Below are positions 9,355 through 17,687 of a stretch of 64,000 nucleotides of DNA, piece after piece. The position numbers were made by a program, and so were the translations under genes. The stretch covers positions 2,790,001 through 2,854,000 of the forward strand of contig NZ_CP034464.1 of the NCBI RefSeq assembly GCF_003955735.1, given 5' to 3'. Source of the DNA: Undibacterium parvum (GTDB taxonomy: Bacteria; Pseudomonadota; Gammaproteobacteria; Burkholderiales; Burkholderiaceae_D). Position 1 is the first letter of the stretch, and each line of letters opens with the position of its first letter. The notes under the pieces are model-generated. The model searched no databases and was not told where the DNA came from. It saw nothing but the letters and a program-made list of their open reading frames with translations.

Positions 9355-9430
9355 GCCGACTTAGCTCATTTGGTAGAGCAGTTGACTTGTAATCATCAGG
9401 TGGCCAGTTCGATTCCGGCAGTCGGCACCA
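9355..9430 (+). tRNA. tRNA-Thr (anticodon TGT)
   Basis: A 76-nt cloverleaf with acceptor GCCGACT paired with AGTCGGC, D-arm AGCTC...GAGC, anticodon loop CTTGTAA and T-arm with GTTCGATTC, ending in an encoded CCA. TGT reads ACA threonine codons. Confidence 0.96.
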
Positions 9431-9448
9431 AGAATAAGTAGTAGAATC

Positions 9449-9485
9449 AAAGGGTTGGAGATTTCGGTCTCTAGCCCTTTTTTTT
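9449..9485 (+). terminator. Rho-independent terminator after tRNA-Thr
   Basis: Stem AAAGGGTTGGAGA paired (two G-U) with TCTCTAGCCCTTT around TTTCGG, followed by eight T. Confidence 0.9.
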
Positions 9486-9544
9486 CGTCTGTTTGATTTT
9501 CATCTTCATGTAACCGCCATGTAACCCGACTTGATTAATATAAA

Positions 9545-9716
9545 ACTCGGAAAGGCTAAGTTCGTATTAGGTGGGAGTCGCAACTAGCCCGAAGCAGTTA
9601 GTTCGCTGGAAGTGACATGGGACTTAAATCGGTGAAACTATGCGCGGGGCGCTGGCGTGGCGAGCGCCATTAAATGTGCCTCACACATCAAACCGCGCGC
9701 CCTAAGCCTTTCCTTA
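9545..9716. repeat. Folded palindromic element of about 170 bp
   Basis: The outer arms GGAAAGGCTAAG and CTAAGCCTTTCC form a long stem with one mismatch. Inside are further complementary pieces: GGCGCTGGCG/CGAGCGCC, ATGTG/CACAT, GCGCGG/CCGCGC and AACTAGC...AGCAGTTAGTT. No reading frame of note. Its right edge coincides with the point where the small collar gene loses similarity to its family, so it may be a small mobile element or a structured RNA. I do not recognise it as any known riboswitch or ncRNA. Confidence 0.5.
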
Positions 9717-9986
9717 CACTCGAGATAATCGGACACTATCTGCTTCGCCCAAGCGCTTGCACATCGTGCGATTGGTCAGACCCACACCTTGCCCTATCGA
9801 CAAGGTTTGATTCAGATTCGGGAGTTTGAAGGTAGTCACGCCATCCCCGCCATAGGTAACACCTATAAGCGCATAAAGTATTTCGAAGGTAGTAATCTGC
9901 ATCGATCGTCCATCGCAGAATTCCCAACCCACCGGGGCGTAATTCCCGGAAAAAATCGGGATTTCACCTGTATACCAGTCTGACAT
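9714..9986 (-). pseudogene. Truncated phage-tail-collar (microcystin-dependent protein-like) gene
   Basis: 90 residues from the ATG preceded by AAGGAG. The collar domain N-terminus is intact (GEIPIFSGNYAPVGWEFCDG, then YGGDGVTTFKLPNL), but the usual second half with the PxHxH loop and the INFIIALxGIFP end is missing: the family normally runs to 170-190 residues. The coding frame stops right at the edge of the folded element. The piece MCKR before LGEADS also looks like a small insertion. It may be expressed but is most simply read as a decayed tandem copy of the neighbour gene. Confidence 0.7.
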
Positions 9987-9996
9987 GTTCAACTCC

Positions 9997-10541
9997 TTAA
10001 TCGCGTGGTGGATACCAATCTTTAGTGGAAATCATGAAATTGATCCTAAGGAAGCTTGCATATTGTTATGAGCGCCACGCCCGCCAACGGGGGTACAGGC
10101 ACTGGACTGCAGGGTGTTGGAGTTATCGGCCTTCGCATACAGTTTTTTCGCCGGTGCCGAGGGACCCGGGGGCGGGGGATTATAGATATTGCTGGTCGCC
10201 AGAACGCGGTCTGCGTTCATTCCTACATTGGCGGCATTGGCTAGCGTGTCCGAGACACAAAGCAAATGATAGTGAGGTGGCATGTTCTTGCTAGTAAGTG
10301 TGACCGACTCTGCTCGACCCTTAGTGCCTATGTCGTAGCCTCCCCATTGCCCCGCCATGGTACGTCCGCGTAAATCGGGTAGTCCGAAGGTCTTAGAACC
10401 ATCTCCTCCAAATTTAGTACCCAGCAGACTATATAGCGCTCCGTTCTGGGAAATTTGTAATAAAGAGACGTCACACAAAGACCAACCGTCTGGTGCAAAG
10501 GGGAAAGCACTCATTCTGATTTCACCAAGAAATGACTCCAC
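9997..10541 (-). pseudogene. Phage-tail-collar domain protein with a C-terminal frameshift
   Basis: Starts at a GTG preceded by GGAGG and encodes a normal collar protein: FLGEIRMSAFPFAPDGWSLC, YSLLGTKFGGDGSKTFGLPD, then MPPHYH. The annotated-looking frame stops at 10032 after ASLGSIS. Moving one frame at about 10045 restores INFMISTKDWYPPRD and a stop at 9997, which is the expected family ending (INF.I...G.YPPR). So a one-base loss (or two-base gain) near 10045 has swapped the last 15 residues. Such proteins resemble bacteriophage short-tail-fibre tips; their bacterial role is unknown. The next collar gene begins 10 bp further on. Confidence 0.75.
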
Positions 10542-10819
10542 ATATCCTCCGAATTTTCAAGCTCCGTTTATAAAATAAGCTGCCAAAAATACATGGAACT
10601 CCGATTTGAGTTTTTTGCATTAAAAAGCGTGTGAGTTCAAGTGAAAATTCTGAAGTGTCTCTTTTTTAACGAAAAAACAATTTATTTTAGGAAATTTCCA
10701 TCCTGCAATTGCAAATAAATGTAATATCCCGGCGTAATTTTAATTCGCTTTATCTGGCACAGCCCAAGCCTTACCTGGCCGCGGTGTTTTTTTGCCACCT
10801 AATTCTCCGGAGCATGCAA
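10542..10819. other. Divergent intergenic region between collar genes and autotransporter
   Basis: About 280 bp, AT-rich in its first half. It should contain both divergent promoters. An open frame enters it from the autotransporter gene as far back as a TTG at 10709, but no ribosome site supports that start. Confidence 0.4.
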
Positions 10820-13800
10820 ATGCAAGCAGTCACCTCAGCCCAAAAACTCTTCGCCCTGTTCACGCAAGTTTTCTTGCATTCCCTGTCCAGATATTCAGGA
10901 TGGAAATCCTTGACAGATACCAGGACACGCATGAAAGCAGTCTGGCTCACATTGCTGATGCTGTTCAGCATGGCTGGTTCAAGCTTAGCTTATGCAGCAG
11001 CTCCACCAACTTCTTGTACCATCAACATCACCAATACCGGTGCATCCAGTTATACATACAATTATACGAATCAAGATTTAACGAATTGCGATCCCGGCGT
11101 GCACGGGATGGGATCGGGCGGCGGCGTATTCACCGATTCAAACGGGAATACCGGTGCAATTGGTACGAATGCCGGAGGGAACTTTCTTCCGAATAACGCA
11201 ATGACCATCAACTACAATGGTTTTAAATATACGCCTCCAAGCATCGGGTATACCGGTAACGATACAGTGGTCATTTATTATCAGGATCAACTGTCGGCTG
11301 AGTTTGGTCAGGTTACTTTGACCATACATGTGACTGGCGGTGCGACTGCTCCAGGCGCACCAACCAGTGTGAGCGCAACACCGGGTAATACATCAGCCTC
11401 AGTCAGCTTCACGGCGCCAGGCTCGAATGGCGGTGCAATCATCACCGGCTATACGGTAACCTCCAGCCCTGGCGGTATAACAGCGACAGGGGCATCCAGC
11501 CCGATCAATGTGACCGGCCTGACCAACGGCACGGCCTACACATTTACTGTGACCGCGACCAATTCGGCTGGAACGGGCAGTGCGTCGGTTGCATCGTCAG
11601 CGGTGACACCAAGAACGGTACCGGGTGCGCCAAGCGGCGTGAGCGCGACCGCGGCGAGTACCACCGCCAGCGTCAGCTTTACGGCACCGGCATCGAATGG
11701 TGGTGCGACCATCACCGGTTACACCGTGACCGTGGTGGAGACTGGCGCGACCTTTGTTGGTGCCAGCAGCCCGATCAGTGTGACGGGTCTGACCAATGGT
11801 ACGGCCTATACCTTTACCGTCAAAGCGACCAATAGCGCAGGTACCGGGACGGCGTCAGCTGCATCAACGGCAGTGACACCAAAGACAGCACAGACCATTA
11901 CCTTCAATAATCCAGGCAGCCAGAACTTTGGTACGACACCAACGCTGAGTGCCAGCGCCAGCTCGACTTTGCCTGTGACTTTTACCAGCGCCACGACCGG
12001 CGTGTGTACTGTCAGCGGCAGCACCCTGACTTTCGTGACAGCAGGTAACTGTACGATCAATGCGAATCAGGGAGGTAATAGCACTATTTATGCAGCAACG
12101 CAGGTACAGCAAAGCTTTACTGTCAACGCCATCGTACCGGGTGCACCGGCTGCGCCAACGGCGACAGCGGGTGATACTACCGCCAGTGTGAGCTTTACAG
12201 TACCGGCGTCGAATGGTGGTTCAGCGATTACCGGTTACACCGTGACCGTGGTGGAGACTGGAGCGACCTTTGTTGGTGCCAGCAGCCCGATCAGTGTGAC
12301 GGGTCTGACCAACGGTACTGCGTATACGTTTACAGTAAAGGCAACCAACAGCGCGGGCACAGGCACGGCGTCGACCGCTTCGACGGCAGTCACACCGAAA
12401 GCCGCACAGACTATTAGCTTCAATAATCCAGGCAGCCAGAACTTTGGTACCACGCCGACGCTGAGTGCCAGCGCCAGCTCGACTTTGCCGGTTACTTTTA
12501 CCAGCGCTACGACCGGTGTGTGTACCGTAAGTGGTACTACACTGACGCTGGTCACGGCTGGCACTTGTACCATTAATGCGAATCAGGCTGGTGATGCCGC
12601 CTACGGTGCTGCAACCCAGGTACAGCAGACGTTTGCGATTGCCGCCGTGGTACCAGGCGTACCAACAGCTGCCAGTGCAACGGCAGGAAATACATCAGCA
12701 ACGGTCACATTCACCGCTCCGGCATTTATCGGTGGCGCAGCCATCACCGGCTATACCGTCACCGTGAGTCCGGGGGGCGCGACCTTTAGCGGTGGAGCGA
12801 GTCCGATCAATGTGACGGGGCTGACTAACGGTACAGCGTATACCTTCACCGTTAAAGCGACTAACAGCGCCGGTACCGGCACGGCATCAAGTGCATCGGC
12901 CGCAGTGACACCGCAAGTCGGACAGACCATTATTTTTATCAATCCTGGCAGCCAGAACTTTGGTACGACACCGACGCTGAGTGCTAGCGCCAGCTCGACT
13001 TTACCGGTTACTTTTACCAGCGCTACTACCGGTGTGTGTACCGTCAGTGGCACAACACTGACGCTGGTCACGGCTGGCACTTGTACCATCAATGCCAATC
13101 AGGCTGGTGATGCCGCCTACGTTGCTGCAACCCAGGTACAGCAGACGTTTGCGATTGCCGCCGTGGTACCGGGCGTACCAACAGCTGCCAGTGCAACGGC
13201 AGGAAATACATCAGCAACGGTCACATTCACCGCTCCGGCATTTATCGGTGGCGCAGCCATCACCGGCTATACCGTCACCGTGAGTCCGGGTGGCGCGACC
13301 TTCAGCGGTGCAGCGAGTCCGATCAATGTGACGGGTCTGACTAACGGTACAGCGTATACCTTCACCGTAAAAGCGACCAACAGCGCAGGTAGTAGCAGTG
13401 CATCGGCTGCATCCGGCGCGATCACACCTAAAGCTAGCCAGACGATCAGCTTCACCGCACCGGTAACTGGCGTCGTGGGTGGCGTGGTGAATGTGACGGC
13501 AACGGCCAGTTCCGGTTTGCCGGTCAGCTTTAGTTCTGTGACTTTACCGGTTTGTACAGTGACAGGCTCCAGCGTAAATCTGATCGCAGCGGGTACATGT
13601 ACGATCAATGCAGATCAAGTTGGTAATGCAAGCTTCCCAGCTGCAACTCAGGTCAGCCGTTCTTTCACGGTGGGTTCTACGCCTGTACCATTGCTGAATT
13701 TCACTCAGGCCGGTCCTTTGCAAATCAATTTAGGTAATAACCTGAACAATGCCGTGAGCTCAAGCCTGAGCGGTGGCAGCTACGGTGCGATCAGCTACAG

Positions 13801-15691
13801 CAGCAGCAATGCAGCTGTAGCGACCGTAGATGCAAGCGGTAAAGTAACACCAGTTGCCGCAGGCGGCGTCGTGATCACTGCGACCCAAGCTGCTGTTACC
13901 GGCATCAACGCCCAGACTACCCAGTCTTACAGTCTGACGGTTGGTAAAAATGTGCAAGCTGCACTCACGCTGACAGCAGACAAACTGGCGATTATCAAAG
14001 TCACAGGTAAAGCCACGTTGACTGCATCCGGTGGTTCGGGCAGCGGCGCAATCAGTTTCGCCGTCAGCTCCGGTGCCTGCAGTTTGTCTGGCAATGTCCT
14101 GTCGGCTGGCAGCACAGCAGGCAATTGTGTGGTGACTGCGACCAAAGACGCTGATGCGAATTTCAGTGCGGTCTCGGCCAGCATCACGATACAGATTCAG
14201 AATCTGACCGCAGCCAGCGTAACGATAGGTACTACGCAGTCTCAGGTATTGGATGGGGTGCCAGTCACACTGACGGCAGCGGTTACACCGGCTGCTGCTA
14301 CCGGTACCATCAGTTTTATGGATGGAACGGTGACCCTGGCAACGATCACACTGACGAATGGTTCAGCCTTGCTGGTCGCGAAAAACCTGGCCATTGGTGT
14401 TCATACCATTAATGCGGTGTATTCGGGTGATGCGGTTACTGCGCCAGGTAATAGTGTAGGCATTACGGTGACGGTGGGTAAGCGTCCTGACCCAACGGTT
14501 GACTCAGTGGTGAAAAAAACGGCGGTCGCGGCAGCAAATATCAGTCAGCGCTTCACTCAGGCACAGATGACGAATATTTACAGCCACGTTCAGGTTCTGC
14601 ACCATGACTTTTCGATCAAGAATCGTTTTGGTATCAGCTTTAGTGCACCGGATCTGGATATGTTCCGCATGGCGGCCAACAAAATCTCTGAAAACCTGAC
14701 TGCGAATAAAGGCAGCTTCGGCAACGATCTGTATCGACTCAATCCGGACGATGTACGTCAGGCCAAGGCACCGTTTGCCAAAGATGAAGCCGCGCATAAA
14801 CTGATGGACAGTGAGGAAGAAGCGCCTAAGAATGACGAGTGGTTCCAGATCGCAGGTAAACCAGTCGGCATGTGGACTGCGGGGAATATCGACTTTGGCG
14901 GTATCGATGCCCCAGATGGCAGCCGTACCAAGTTCTCCAGCTCGGGTCTGACTATCGGTATGGATATGATGTGGAGTCCGAAACTGATCGTTGGTCTGTC
15001 CGTCGGCTATGCACGCGATAAGGCCACCATGGATAACTTTGGCAGTGAAAGTAAATCCAAGCAATGGTCGGGTGTGTTGTACGGAACTTATAAACCGGAG
15101 AAGGAGTGGTTTATTGATGGCATGGGTGGTATCGGTAAGCTCAATTACGATAATCACCGCTGGGATGACGTGAATAGTCAGCTGTTGGCTGGTGAGCGTA
15201 CCGGACAGGTCAGTTTCATGTCGCTGACGCTGACCCGTGATCTGAAGGTCGATAAAGATCTGCATATCCAGCCATTCGGACGCTTCGATGTATTGCATAC
15301 CAAACTGGATACGAACACAGAACGCGGCAGCGTGCTGGCACTGACACTGAATAACACCAGCAGTGTGACGACGGCATTTACCGGTGGTCTGAACTTCGCC
15401 AAAGATTTCTACTTAGACTTTGGCCAGGTAACACCATCGCTGAAACTGCAATGGCGTCACCGTACCAGCGGTGAAATGAACCAGTCTATGTATTACACGG
15501 ATCTGGGGGCAGGTAGTACCAACTACAATGTACTGGTAGTCGGTTTGCCGGAAGACATACAGTCTGTTGGTCTGGGACTGAATGTGATATCGCGCCGTGG
15601 CATAACGACCAACTTCAGCTGGCTGGGTTCTATGGGTGCCCACACCTATCGTGCCAACAGCTTCCGGGTGGATTTTCGACTCGGGTTCTGA
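10820..15691 (+). CDS. Large FN3/Ig-repeat autotransporter (type Va-like surface protein)
   Basis: About 1,623 residues from the ATG that has GGAG seven bases upstream; an ATG at 10931 (giving 1,586 residues and a compact signal peptide MKAVWLTLLMLFSMAGSSLAYA) is an equally plausible start, and the longer form would have an extended signal region as seen in some autotransporters. The passenger has one FN3 domain, then four FN3 + Ig-like modules of 172 residues, each Ig-like half carrying a Cys pair (VCTVSG...CTINA), then further Ig-like domains. An alpha-helical linker (about bases 14500-14830) leads to a beta-barrel of about 285 residues with alternating strands, ending FRVDFRLGF with the terminal aromatic residue required by the Bam machinery. 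Likely an adhesin or biofilm protein; function inferred only from architecture. Confidence 0.85.
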   Translation: MQAVTSAQKLFALFTQVFLHSLSRYSGWKSLTDTRTRMKAVWLTLLMLFSMAGSSLAYAAAPPTSCTINITNTGASSYTYNYTNQDLTNCDPGVHGMGSGGGVFTDSNGNTGAIGTNAGGNFLPNNAMTINYNGFKYTPPSIGYTGNDTVVIYYQDQLSAEFGQVTLTIHVTGGATAPGAPTSVSATPGNTSASVSFTAPGSNGGAIITGYTVTSSPGGITATGASSPINVTGLTNGTAYTFTVTATNSAGTGSASVASSAVTPRTVPGAPSGVSATAASTTASVSFTAPASNGGATITGYTVTVVETGATFVGASSPISVTGLTNGTAYTFTVKATNSAGTGTASAASTAVTPKTAQTITFNNPGSQNFGTTPTLSASASSTLPVTFTSATTGVCTVSGSTLTFVTAGNCTINANQGGNSTIYAATQVQQSFTVNAIVPGAPAAPTATAGDTTASVSFTVPASNGGSAITGYTVTVVETGATFVGASSPISVTGLTNGTAYTFTVKATNSAGTGTASTASTAVTPKAAQTISFNNPGSQNFGTTPTLSASASSTLPVTFTSATTGVCTVSGTTLTLVTAGTCTINANQAGDAAYGAATQVQQTFAIAAVVPGVPTAASATAGNTSATVTFTAPAFIGGAAITGYTVTVSPGGATFSGGASPINVTGLTNGTAYTFTVKATNSAGTGTASSASAAVTPQVGQTIIFINPGSQNFGTTPTLSASASSTLPVTFTSATTGVCTVSGTTLTLVTAGTCTINANQAGDAAYVAATQVQQTFAIAAVVPGVPTAASATAGNTSATVTFTAPAFIGGAAITGYTVTVSPGGATFSGAASPINVTGLTNGTAYTFTVKATNSAGSSSASAASGAITPKASQTISFTAPVTGVVGGVVNVTATASSGLPVSFSSVTLPVCTVTGSSVNLIAAGTCTINADQVGNASFPAATQVSRSFTVGSTPVPLLNFTQAGPLQINLGNNLNNAVSSSLSGGSYGAISYSSSNAAVATVDASGKVTPVAAGGVVITATQAAVTGINAQTTQSYSLTVGKNVQAALTLTADKLAIIKVTGKATLTASGGSGSGAISFAVSSGACSLSGNVLSAGSTAGNCVVTATKDADANFSAVSASITIQIQNLTAASVTIGTTQSQVLDGVPVTLTAAVTPAAATGTISFMDGTVTLATITLTNGSALLVAKNLAIGVHTINAVYSGDAVTAPGNSVGITVTVGKRPDPTVDSVVKKTAVAAANISQRFTQAQMTNIYSHVQVLHHDFSIKNRFGISFSAPDLDMFRMAANKISENLTANKGSFGNDLYRLNPDDVRQAKAPFAKDEAAHKLMDSEEEAPKNDEWFQIAGKPVGMWTAGNIDFGGIDAPDGSRTKFSSSGLTIGMDMMWSPKLIVGLSVGYARDKATMDNFGSESKSKQWSGVLYGTYKPEKEWFIDGMGGIGKLNYDNHRWDDVNSQLLAGERTGQVSFMSLTLTRDLKVDKDLHIQPFGRFDVLHTKLDTNTERGSVLALTLNNTSSVTTAFTGGLNFAKDFYLDFGQVTPSLKLQWRHRTSGEMNQSMYYTDLGAGSTNYNVLVVGLPEDIQSVGLGLNVISRRGITTNFSWLGSMGAHTYRANSFRVDFRLGF
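11618..13681 (+). repeat. Four tandem 516-bp modules within the autotransporter gene
   Basis: The GTACC that opens each FN3 unit recurs at 11618, 12134, 12650 and 13166, exactly 516 bp apart. Modules 3 and 4 are almost identical at the DNA level over hundreds of bases; modules 1 and 2 are closely similar, and the Ig half of module 4 has diverged. Exact spacing keeps frame, so module number can change by recombination without breaking the gene. Confidence 0.93.
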
Positions 15692-15700
15692 GGCAGCAAA

Positions 15701-15725
15701 GCAAAAAAAACACCAGCTCACGGGC
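15701..15725 (+). terminator. Left half of a terminator split by the IS4 element, with left target repeat
   Basis: GCAAAAAAAACACCAGCTC forms the upstream arm of a hairpin whose other arm is now at 17147-17165. The last ten bases, GCTCACGGGC, are the left target-site copy. Confidence 0.8.
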
Positions 15726-17142
15726 TTAATGCCGTTCAGTTAAGCCTGAACGGCATTTTTGTTTTTAGTGGTTGTAAACGTAAGCCAAGGCTGTTAACCT
15801 GCGGCCATGCATAATGACGCGATACAATTTTTGGCTGAAAATCAGGCGGCGCCCAACTGGGAACGTCTGGGTCAGCACTTGCCTTACGAGTGGATACAAA
15901 AGGCGCTCAGTTATACCGGCAAAGCCTGCATCCGGCAGCGTCGACTCCCTGCCGAGCAGGTGGTCTGGTTGGTGGTGGCTCTGGCACTGTACCGTCACCA
16001 ATCGATCGGTGAAGTGCTCGATAATTTGGATTTGGCTCTACCAGATGCCGAGGTTTCCTTCGTCAGCAAAAGTGCCATCGCGCAAGCCCGTCAGCGGCTT
16101 GGCGCAGCGCCCTTGCAGGCACTGTTTGAGTTATCCGGCCACGCCTGGTGCGAACAAGATAGCAAACATTATCAATTCAAGGGCTTGCGTTTGTTCGCCA
16201 TGGATGGTACCACCTTAAGAACCGCCGACACGCCCGAACAGCGCGCCCATTTGGGCGCTCAGGCCTACGTGCGCGTCGTGGCGAGCTATCCGCAGGTGCG
16301 CGGGGTCACACTCACCGATGTCGCGACGCACTTGATCCACAGCGCCGCCTTTGGCCCTTACAATCAGAGTGAAATACGCTATGCCAAAGAACTGCTTGCT
16401 TCGATTCCCTATGACTCGCTGACGGCCTTCGATAAGGGCTTTTTTTCGGCGCAAATTTTATGTGGACTGACCACAAACGGTAACTACCGTCACTTCGTCA
16501 TTCCCGCCAAAATCAATACCAAGTGGGAAGTGCTGGAGGGCAGCGCGGGCGATCTCCTGGTGCAAATGCGCACCTCACCGCTGGCGCGTCGACAATCTCC
16601 TGAGCTGCCTGAATTCTGGCAGGCGCGCGCCATTACCGTGCTCGACTCCAGTGCGCGCAAACAGATACTGCTGACATCGCTCACGGATCGCCAGCGCTAT
16701 AGCGCGGCCGATATCGTCGCCTGTTACGGGCGGCGCTGGCAAATTGAAACGAGTTACCGGGAAATGAAGCAAAGCATGCTGGGCAAGGCACTCACGCTAC
16801 GCAGCAAAACCATCGATGGCGTCTATCAGGAAATTTGGGGCACGCTGACCGCGTACAACTTAGTCCGGCTGGAAATGGCAAAAGCGGCTTTAGCCGTCAA
16901 ATGCGAGCCGACAGAAATCAGCTTCGTGCGCGCCTTCCATCTGATCCAATACGAGCTGCAATGGGCCGCAGTGACGCGCGCGTACGGAAAATTGCCAGAC
17001 TTATTAAAGCGCTTGCGCGAACGCTTAGTCTCCCTGCTCAACGAAGAACGGCCCGACCGCTATTATGAGTGAACCGTGAAAGCAGTCCCTCAACGTTACC
17101 TCGTTCGGCTTCTGAAAAGAGACCTTAACTGAACGGCATTAA
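15726..17142 (+). mobile_element. IS4-family insertion sequence, 1,417 bp, apparently complete
   Basis: Ends are perfect inverted repeats of at least 18 bp (TTAATGCCGTTCAGTTAA against its complement). Flanks are GCTCACGGGC and GCTCACGAGC, a 10-bp target duplication with one mismatch, within the 9-12 bp range usual for IS4 relatives. One intact transposase gene lies inside. Removing the element and one target copy rejoins a hairpin CCAGCTC-AC-GAGCTGG flanked by A and T runs, i.e. the insertion went into the loop of the autotransporter's terminator. Confidence 0.92.
15807..17072 (+). CDS. IS4-family DDE transposase
   Basis: 421 residues, intact. The DDE residues are visible: Asp in FAMDGTTLR (about 137), Asp in LTAFDKGFF, and the Glu within the YREK signature YGRRWQIETSYREMK, which fits Y-x2-R-x3-E-x6-K exactly. 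The N-terminal region (ERLGQHLPYEWIQKAL...RRLPAEQVVWLVV) is the usual IS4 DUF4372-like helical part. It moves the surrounding element by cut-and-paste through a hairpin intermediate, as known for IS4 relatives. No frameshift or stop interrupts it, so the element may be active. Confidence 0.95.
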   Translation: MHNDAIQFLAENQAAPNWERLGQHLPYEWIQKALSYTGKACIRQRRLPAEQVVWLVVALALYRHQSIGEVLDNLDLALPDAEVSFVSKSAIAQARQRLGAAPLQALFELSGHAWCEQDSKHYQFKGLRLFAMDGTTLRTADTPEQRAHLGAQAYVRVVASYPQVRGVTLTDVATHLIHSAAFGPYNQSEIRYAKELLASIPYDSLTAFDKGFFSAQILCGLTTNGNYRHFVIPAKINTKWEVLEGSAGDLLVQMRTSPLARRQSPELPEFWQARAITVLDSSARKQILLTSLTDRQRYSAADIVACYGRRWQIETSYREMKQSMLGKALTLRSKTIDGVYQEIWGTLTAYNLVRLEMAKAALAVKCEPTEISFVRAFHLIQYELQWAAVTRAYGKLPDLLKRLRERLVSLLNEERPDRYYE

Positions 17143-17165
17143 GCTCACGAGCTGGTGTTTTTTTT
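17143..17165 (+). terminator. Right half of the split terminator, with right target repeat
   Basis: GCTCACGAGC target copy followed by TGGTG and nine T. With the left half at 15701-15719 it would reform a strong rho-independent terminator for the autotransporter gene. Confidence 0.8.
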
Positions 17166-17213
17166 CGTGCTATGGCACTGTAGCGCTGACATCGTTCGCA
17201 AAGAAGGGCAGGC

Positions 17214-17525
17214 ATGCATACTCTGCTGAATAAACTCAACTGGAAACAGCTGGCGCTGCTGGACTTACCTGCCACCCATCCCTGCATATTGCAATTGGAA
17301 GCGCTGCAGCCCGCGCAGTTTTTCATCGTATTTGCAGCGACCCGGCATTGTCTGGAGCAGACACTGAGCGCCATCCTGCCGCAGGCAGAAGGCGATGCGA
17401 TTCTGTGGATGGTCTATCCTAAAAAGAGTTCAGGCATGTATGTCGGTGAGCTGAGCCGGGCTCATGGCTGGGACAGCCTGCGTGCGGCGGGCTGGGATAC
17501 GGTGCGTCAGGTGGCTCAGTTTTAA
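17214..17525 (+). CDS. Small cytoplasmic protein, possibly DUF3052-like
   Basis: 103 residues with no signal peptide or membrane helix. The C-terminal half shows the pattern LWMVYPKKSS...W..LRAAGWDTVRQVA, which resembles the strand-helix core of DUF3052-type proteins; I am not certain of the family. A purine-rich AAGAAGGGCAGG precedes the ATG. It stands alone between the IS4 element with the terminator half and the convergent ubiX. Function unknown. Confidence 0.6.
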   Translation: MHTLLNKLNWKQLALLDLPATHPCILQLEALQPAQFFIVFAATRHCLEQTLSAILPQAEGDAILWMVYPKKSSGMYVGELSRAHGWDSLRAAGWDTVRQVAQF

Positions 17526-17687
17526 ATGCAAATCAACACAGAAGCAACATCTGCACACGTGGAAAACTATCGCGCTCAAGGCTGTCTCTAAGTTTTCGTA
17601 TTTCCTGGTGCCGATAAAGTCTCTGGTTTAGTTTCGTCGATCTACCTTACGGGAGTATGAGCTTGCATTAAAGGCGACGGTAAAAAC

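Noticed and set aside
9545..9716. Known riboswitch or regulatory ncRNA
   Set aside because: It folds well, but I could not match conserved core sequences of any riboswitch class I know; kept only as an unexplained element.
9714..10541. Prophage
   Set aside because: Only collar-domain genes are present; no integrase, capsid, portal or terminase genes in the window.
11806..14187. Series of long minus-strand open frames inside the autotransporter gene
   Set aside because: They recur with the 516-bp modules because repeat composition avoids stops on the other strand; no ribosome sites and no recognisable products.
17526..17687. 21-codon frame starting at 17526
   Set aside because: Too short, no Shine-Dalgarno, no unusual composition.
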